DNA from: Chondrus crispus
Lineage: Eukaryota; Rhodophyta; Florideophyceae; Gigartinales; Gigartinaceae
DNA length: 64,000 bases
Assembly: GCF_000350225.1 (NCBI RefSeq)
Contig: NW_005179099.1
Coordinates: 62,001 to 126,000 of the forward strand
Direction of reading: 5' to 3'
A program made the position numbers and the translations under genes. The notes under the pieces were generated by a model, which had not been told where the DNA came from, did no database searches, and was given only the letters and a program-made list of their open reading frames with translations. This document shows positions 59,941 through 64,000 of this stretch, piece after piece; the first letter of the stretch is position 1, and each line of letters begins with the position of its first letter.

Positions 59941-59967
59941 TTTCACTTCCTTTCACCCCCCTCCACC
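59941..59967 (-). promoter_or_regulatory. gypsy C purine-rich tract
   Basis: On the minus strand GGTGGAGGGGGGTGAAAGGA, next to the LTR start. It matches the tract of gypsy B. Confidence 0.6.
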
Positions 59968-60102
59968 AGAGACGAGTATTGCACTACATATCCATCCCCC
60001 TTCTGAGCGCTCTCGCGCAGCGGCTTCACTCCCTTGCTTCCAAACGTCTTCCTTTTTCTTCTGACCATCGGTCGCCGCTTGCGTGAGAGTAAGACGATCT
60101 CC

Positions 60103-61769
60103 ATGTTTCCTTCATCGGATCCCACTGCCGAACATACCACTTGCGGTCGCCGCCGTGTGGGATTCTCATACACGCCTTCCATTCCTAGCGAGCTTCCTTC
60201 TATACCCCGACTTCCCCCGAACACCAACATTCCTGAACCGGCCTTCCATCCCGATCTCCATCCATCATCAGCCCCTTGTCGATACCCCTCAGTAGCCGAG
60301 CTCCAAGGTAAATCCATGCGCGACTATCCCTTACTGTACGCGGCCGCCCCTTGGTTTTCCGCCATCGACGTTCGCGACGTCACTAGCATCGAGCGCGACT
60401 TTGCCGACGGTGCGGGAATGCTGCCGGGTCACCTTGCCCTTCAAGCCATTTCCTCCTACGATTGGCGTGCCCGTGTCGCCATTCACCCATCTATCCTGCA
60501 TCGTTCCTCCCTTCGTGGCGGCCAGGGCCTATCCTTGCGGTTCATGGAAGCCGTCCTCGGCCGTCTCGACCCATCCCTATCCGATGCCCTCATTCTTTCG
60601 TCCTTCGGATGTGACACGTGGAAGTTTCGCACGGAGGGGGAGCGTGATTACCTTGACAACCTCCTCGGCTGGACACGGGGTGACCCCGTGCTCGAGGCGG
60701 ACCGCCTGTGGCATAACCAACTGACGGTGACTAACGATGCCATGTCATACACGCGCGCAATCCTCCCCCTCAATTTCCGACATATGAAACGCGGGAACAT
60801 CCCCTTCTTCCAGTATACTGTCCGATTCGAGCGTAAGATGAGATCGGACACGGGATATTTCCTAGCTTACCAAATGGTTGAGGCGGGGGAAATTGCTCGG
60901 TCACACCACCCCAACCGGTATCAGCAACTCCCCTCATGGTGGGGACAATTTGAGGTCTGTCAAGGATTTTGGGCAGAACTCGGTCCCATCCTTACCTACT
61001 TTGGAAGCCATCTCACTGATCCTCGCCACGGGTTGTGGGTTGTCTTTTTTGACGGAGTGGTGCGTGAAGGTAGCCGCCATCTTGCTCTGGGAGGCGTACG
61101 ATTGTTGGCGGCTTTGGTATCTTCCTCCGAAGCTCGTCGAGCTTATGTGCCTTTTAGACTATACCGTGCCCTTGGGCGGAGCGGACACCGACTTCGAACT
61201 GCACTTCTTACTCGATAAGATCAATCAAGTCGACTGGGATGTTGTTCCCCCTTTCAACTCATCCTGATCCTTCGCAAGGCGACGCCCGTCCTTTTCTCCC
61301 GGACGAAGCCACAGTGCGGCGGGTGACTTCGTCTGGTTCAACCCTTGGACATCCGCCTTGTGCTCTCCCTCCGAAGCGCGCCTCAGTCGCCAAATTCGGC
61401 AACCAAGTTCCAACCCCTGACGTGGCTCCCAAACGAGCCATAGATCCCCGCGCAGACGACGTTTGTCCCCGACCGTCTGCTCCAGATTCCCCTCTCCTTG
61501 CAACCGCTGCTGCTCCTCCTCCTGCTGCCAATATCCTCTCGGCAGGGCATACCGAAACTCTGTCGGTTAGGGAAGCGTTGTCCTCCCCACCGTCCCCATC
61601 AATTCCCAAAAAGAGCGACGGAGCCATGGGCATGTACTGCACATTGCTCCGCACTCATGGCATCAAAGGTGAAGCTCTCCAAGGGGCTTCCCTCCATGAT
61701 CTGCGAGTCCTTGCTCGACTCGCTACCTCACTCCCGAAGGAAAAATCCTTGGGTGTGCGGCCCCACTGA
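60103..61769 (+). pseudogene. Antisense accessory gene of gypsy C (fossil)
   Basis: Starts at the ATG at 60,103 (MFPSSDPTAEHTTCGRRRVG). Its globular part is homologous to the gypsy A accessory protein: RDYPLLYAAAPWFSAID; GMLPGHLALQAISSYDWRAR; DTWKFRTEGERDYLDNL; FERKMRSDTGYFLAYQMVE; LPSWWGQFEV; FLTEW; KINQVDWDVV. A Pro/Ala/Ser-rich linker and a helical end (YCTLLRTHGIKGEALQGASL) follow to 61,769, the same three-part layout as in A. The DNA sequences of the two are too different to be recent copies. The copy looks broken (about one break), though nearly all conserved motifs are present. It lies antisense to the inferred gypsy C, whose pol would be to the right. Confidence 0.72.
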
Positions 61770-64000
61770 TCCGCCGCTCGGAACGACTTCCCACCTGATC
61801 CATTCTCGGATTATTACCCGTTTAGGGTGACGTCTGGTTATCGACGTCACCCGGTAGCTTTTGGATAATAAAATGAATTAACTGCGTATCCCCCGTTACC
61901 TTCACTTTCCTCCTCTTTTCTTTCCGCGTACCGTTCGTTAGCGAAAGGCGGAACGGTCCATGCAGGTACACTCTTCCTCGAATGTCGGGCTGATCCATTG
62001 TCCGGCTGAACTCCTCGTCGAGAAAACGATGTCCTCTTTGGAGTCTCCGACTCCGCCCGTTTCCTCGGACTTCTAATTTCCTCCTCTCTCTCTTTTTTGT
62101 ATGCGCCCCGCCTCTGCGGTCACATCTCATCATCTGTCCATCTCCTCTTCTTTTTTCCAAATTCCTCCTCTTTACCCCAATTTCCTCCTCTTTATCGCAG
62201 TGTGCGTCCCAAATATTCCTCTGCTTCGAGTCTCAACTTCCTCCTCTTTTCTCTGAGGCGTCTGTGTCGTAATTTCCTACTCTATCTGTCGTCTCGACCG
62301 ACGCGGGCATGACAAGGCGGTCGTCGTGTCCCCTCAATTTTTCCTTGGATCCAGTACTGACCCGTCTCCCCTAAGCCTGTTTCTCTCTGTACCGGTACAG
62401 TACGTTTCACAGGGCTCCACAGAGGATTGTCCGAGACAACCATGTCGTGCCTCTTCGTACCGATTCATCCTTCCCTTATACACGCAATAAATCCACGTCG
62501 ATAGCATTTGCTGGTGCGCATTCCCTCGGTTCAACGCATAGAAATTTCCGCGTCATACCCCCGTCGTCCGTTGCAACCTCATCCTACAGGAACGATCTTC
62601 ACAGTTTTTCGTTTTCGTTTGCGTTCCGCATTCGCGGCTGTTAGACACACCCGTTGGTATCAGCAGAACAGCCGTCGGCGTTGATAACATCGTAAGAGCG
62701 GGTTCTCATTTCGGACACTATTTCGACCGCCGCCCTGTATCCTGTATTTCATATTCTCCTTCGACTACTCACGCGGCTCCGCCTTACGGATCAGCTTAGG
62801 ACTGCTCGTACTTGGCGATCTTGACCAACGCCGGGCAGACTTGGCTCTCCTTCGAGACTTGATGAGCCGTCTGAAAGATTAACTTGCGAGCGACGGTTCT
62901 CGATTCTCCCTTGATTAGTCACGGATCGGCGCGGCGTCATGTTCCGCCTTCACAAAAAAAATGATTACGCAAGGAAACAAGGGACGCAAAATATAAAAAT
63001 AGCAAGATAGAAAAGTAGAAAGAAAGAAAGGCGATACGAATTGTGTGTGCGTGTGGAGAGGGTTGTGGCGTGGCGCTCCACCAGTTGGAAGCGGTGTGAC
63101 GTGGTGGTTGCGACCGCGATCTTCGATTGTCGCTGGTTGGTGTCGTCTCCCTCCGAGGGAGACACTGTATCTCCAACGAGGTCTCAATTTCTATGGTAAA
63201 ATGCGTGAGCTTCTTGCCGCGTGAGGGGATCCCTTCTTCTTCTCCTTGCTTCGTCCCTGTGGGAAATAAAATATGGTCAACGTAATACTGGCGACGTTGT
63301 CCTCCTACCCTCGTCACGACGTCACTGTAGACGTCCATTTCGACGTTACATTTCATTATCGTCGAGGTGTTGTCCTCCTTGTGTAGATGGTTTGATGAAT
63401 CGTGCGCGAGAGCTCCTCAGACTGCCATTCTATCAGTGTGCCGACGGCCTTCAATTCTCTTGCTGTCCGAATTTGCAGACGCGTACATGACGTTGGGACG
63501 TAGATCCCCTTTCCTTAGAATTCGCAATTTGATCACCTTGCGTAACAACGATCCGACACGGTAGCGATCCTTGGCTTGGGGACGTCGTCGCTCTTCAGGC
63601 TCCGTCGGGCTGAAGTATCTCGCAGGAAGTTGACACGTGGACAAGTGTCCTCATTTGTCCTGATCCCGTTGCCGAAATTCAGGCGATTTAGGCATCCTCT
63701 TCGTTATTTTTCTGGCGTGGGCCCTATAATCGAGGAAAATTGCAACCTCCTTTTCTTCCTTGCCTTAGTTCTGAGGGGATGGACCCCTCCGCTCCGGCTC
63801 AATTCAAAGTGTCCTTTACCTCTCCCCGACACGGACGCATGTTGTCTCTCCCCATTCCTGCTCCTAGCGCACTGTAGTTCGCCGATGTCGGCTCTTACTC
63901 ATCACCGACGGTGAACCACAAGACAATGCGATGAACTGGCTAGACCTCTTCGGTCTGTCCCACATGACTCTCGTCGAGGGTCGGGGTCGTTTCCACAATG
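61770..64000. other. Gypsy C interior, no gene recognised
   Basis: 2.2 kb to the window end. It contains repeated AATTTCCTCCTCT strings (62,060-62,290; purine-rich on the minus strand), an (A/G)-rich run near 63,000-63,030, and only short frames. By analogy with gypsy A this is the convergent block between the antisense gene and pol. I could not align any of it to pol with confidence. Confidence 0.4.

Noticed and set aside
62937-63356. Minus-strand frame as the chromodomain end of gypsy C pol
   Set aside because: QYYVDHIL resembles a chromodomain start only superficially; I could not align the rest with gypsy A or B.
1-64000. CRISPR arrays, rRNA, tRNA genes, bacterial operons
   Set aside because: No regularly spaced identical repeats with unique spacers, no rRNA sequence, and no complete tRNA; gene content is eukaryotic.

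Overview
The window looks like nuclear DNA from a eukaryote with few introns and a heavy load of mobile elements. Long uninterrupted frames, Ty1/copia elements primed by the anticodon arm of initiator tRNA-Met, and eukaryote-only gene fragments (P4-ATPase, bZIP, TFIIS, HGH1, DNAJC8-like J domain) fit a red alga. That assignment is an inference, because no rRNA or organelle marker is present.

Layout. 0-1.6 kb: 3' part of a host-like gene running in from the left. 1.9-10.7 kb: two complete Ty1/copia elements back to back, with very short LTRs (100 and 112 bp), target duplications (GTAGA; GCCCG) and near-identical LTRs. 12,507-21,867: one Mutator-like (MULE) transposon, bounded by a perfect 9-bp duplication TTAGAAAAA, short imperfect terminal inverted repeats and subterminal arrays of GGGYGAC. 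It carries its own transposase and a string of host gene fragments (P4-ATPase flippase, bZIP factor, TFIIS zinc ribbon) plus a cysteine-protease-like frame, so it reads as a self-mobilising Pack-MULE. Its transposase frame begins with a J domain (HPD motif). 22-40 kb: mixed DNA with a broken MFS transporter, an unknown 700-residue membrane protein, a broken large DDE-type transposase, a broken HGH1 gene with a 52-bp tandem repeat, unknown genes, and many perfect or near-perfect hairpins.

40.4-64 kb: a nest of LTR elements. A broken copia element is cut by a Ty3/gypsy chromovirus (gypsy A, minus strand). Gypsy A abuts a second, decayed gypsy (B, plus strand), whose 3' end faces the 3' end of a third (C, minus strand). 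All three carry, between pol and the 3' LTR and antisense to pol, versions of the same unrecognised protein. Copies A and C are very different in DNA yet share clear protein motifs, so this antisense frame is likely a real accessory gene of the lineage.

The strongest leads are the 9.36-kb Pack-MULE with its J-domain transposase and cargo, and the antisense accessory protein family of the gypsy elements. LTR elements are described as fossils only.
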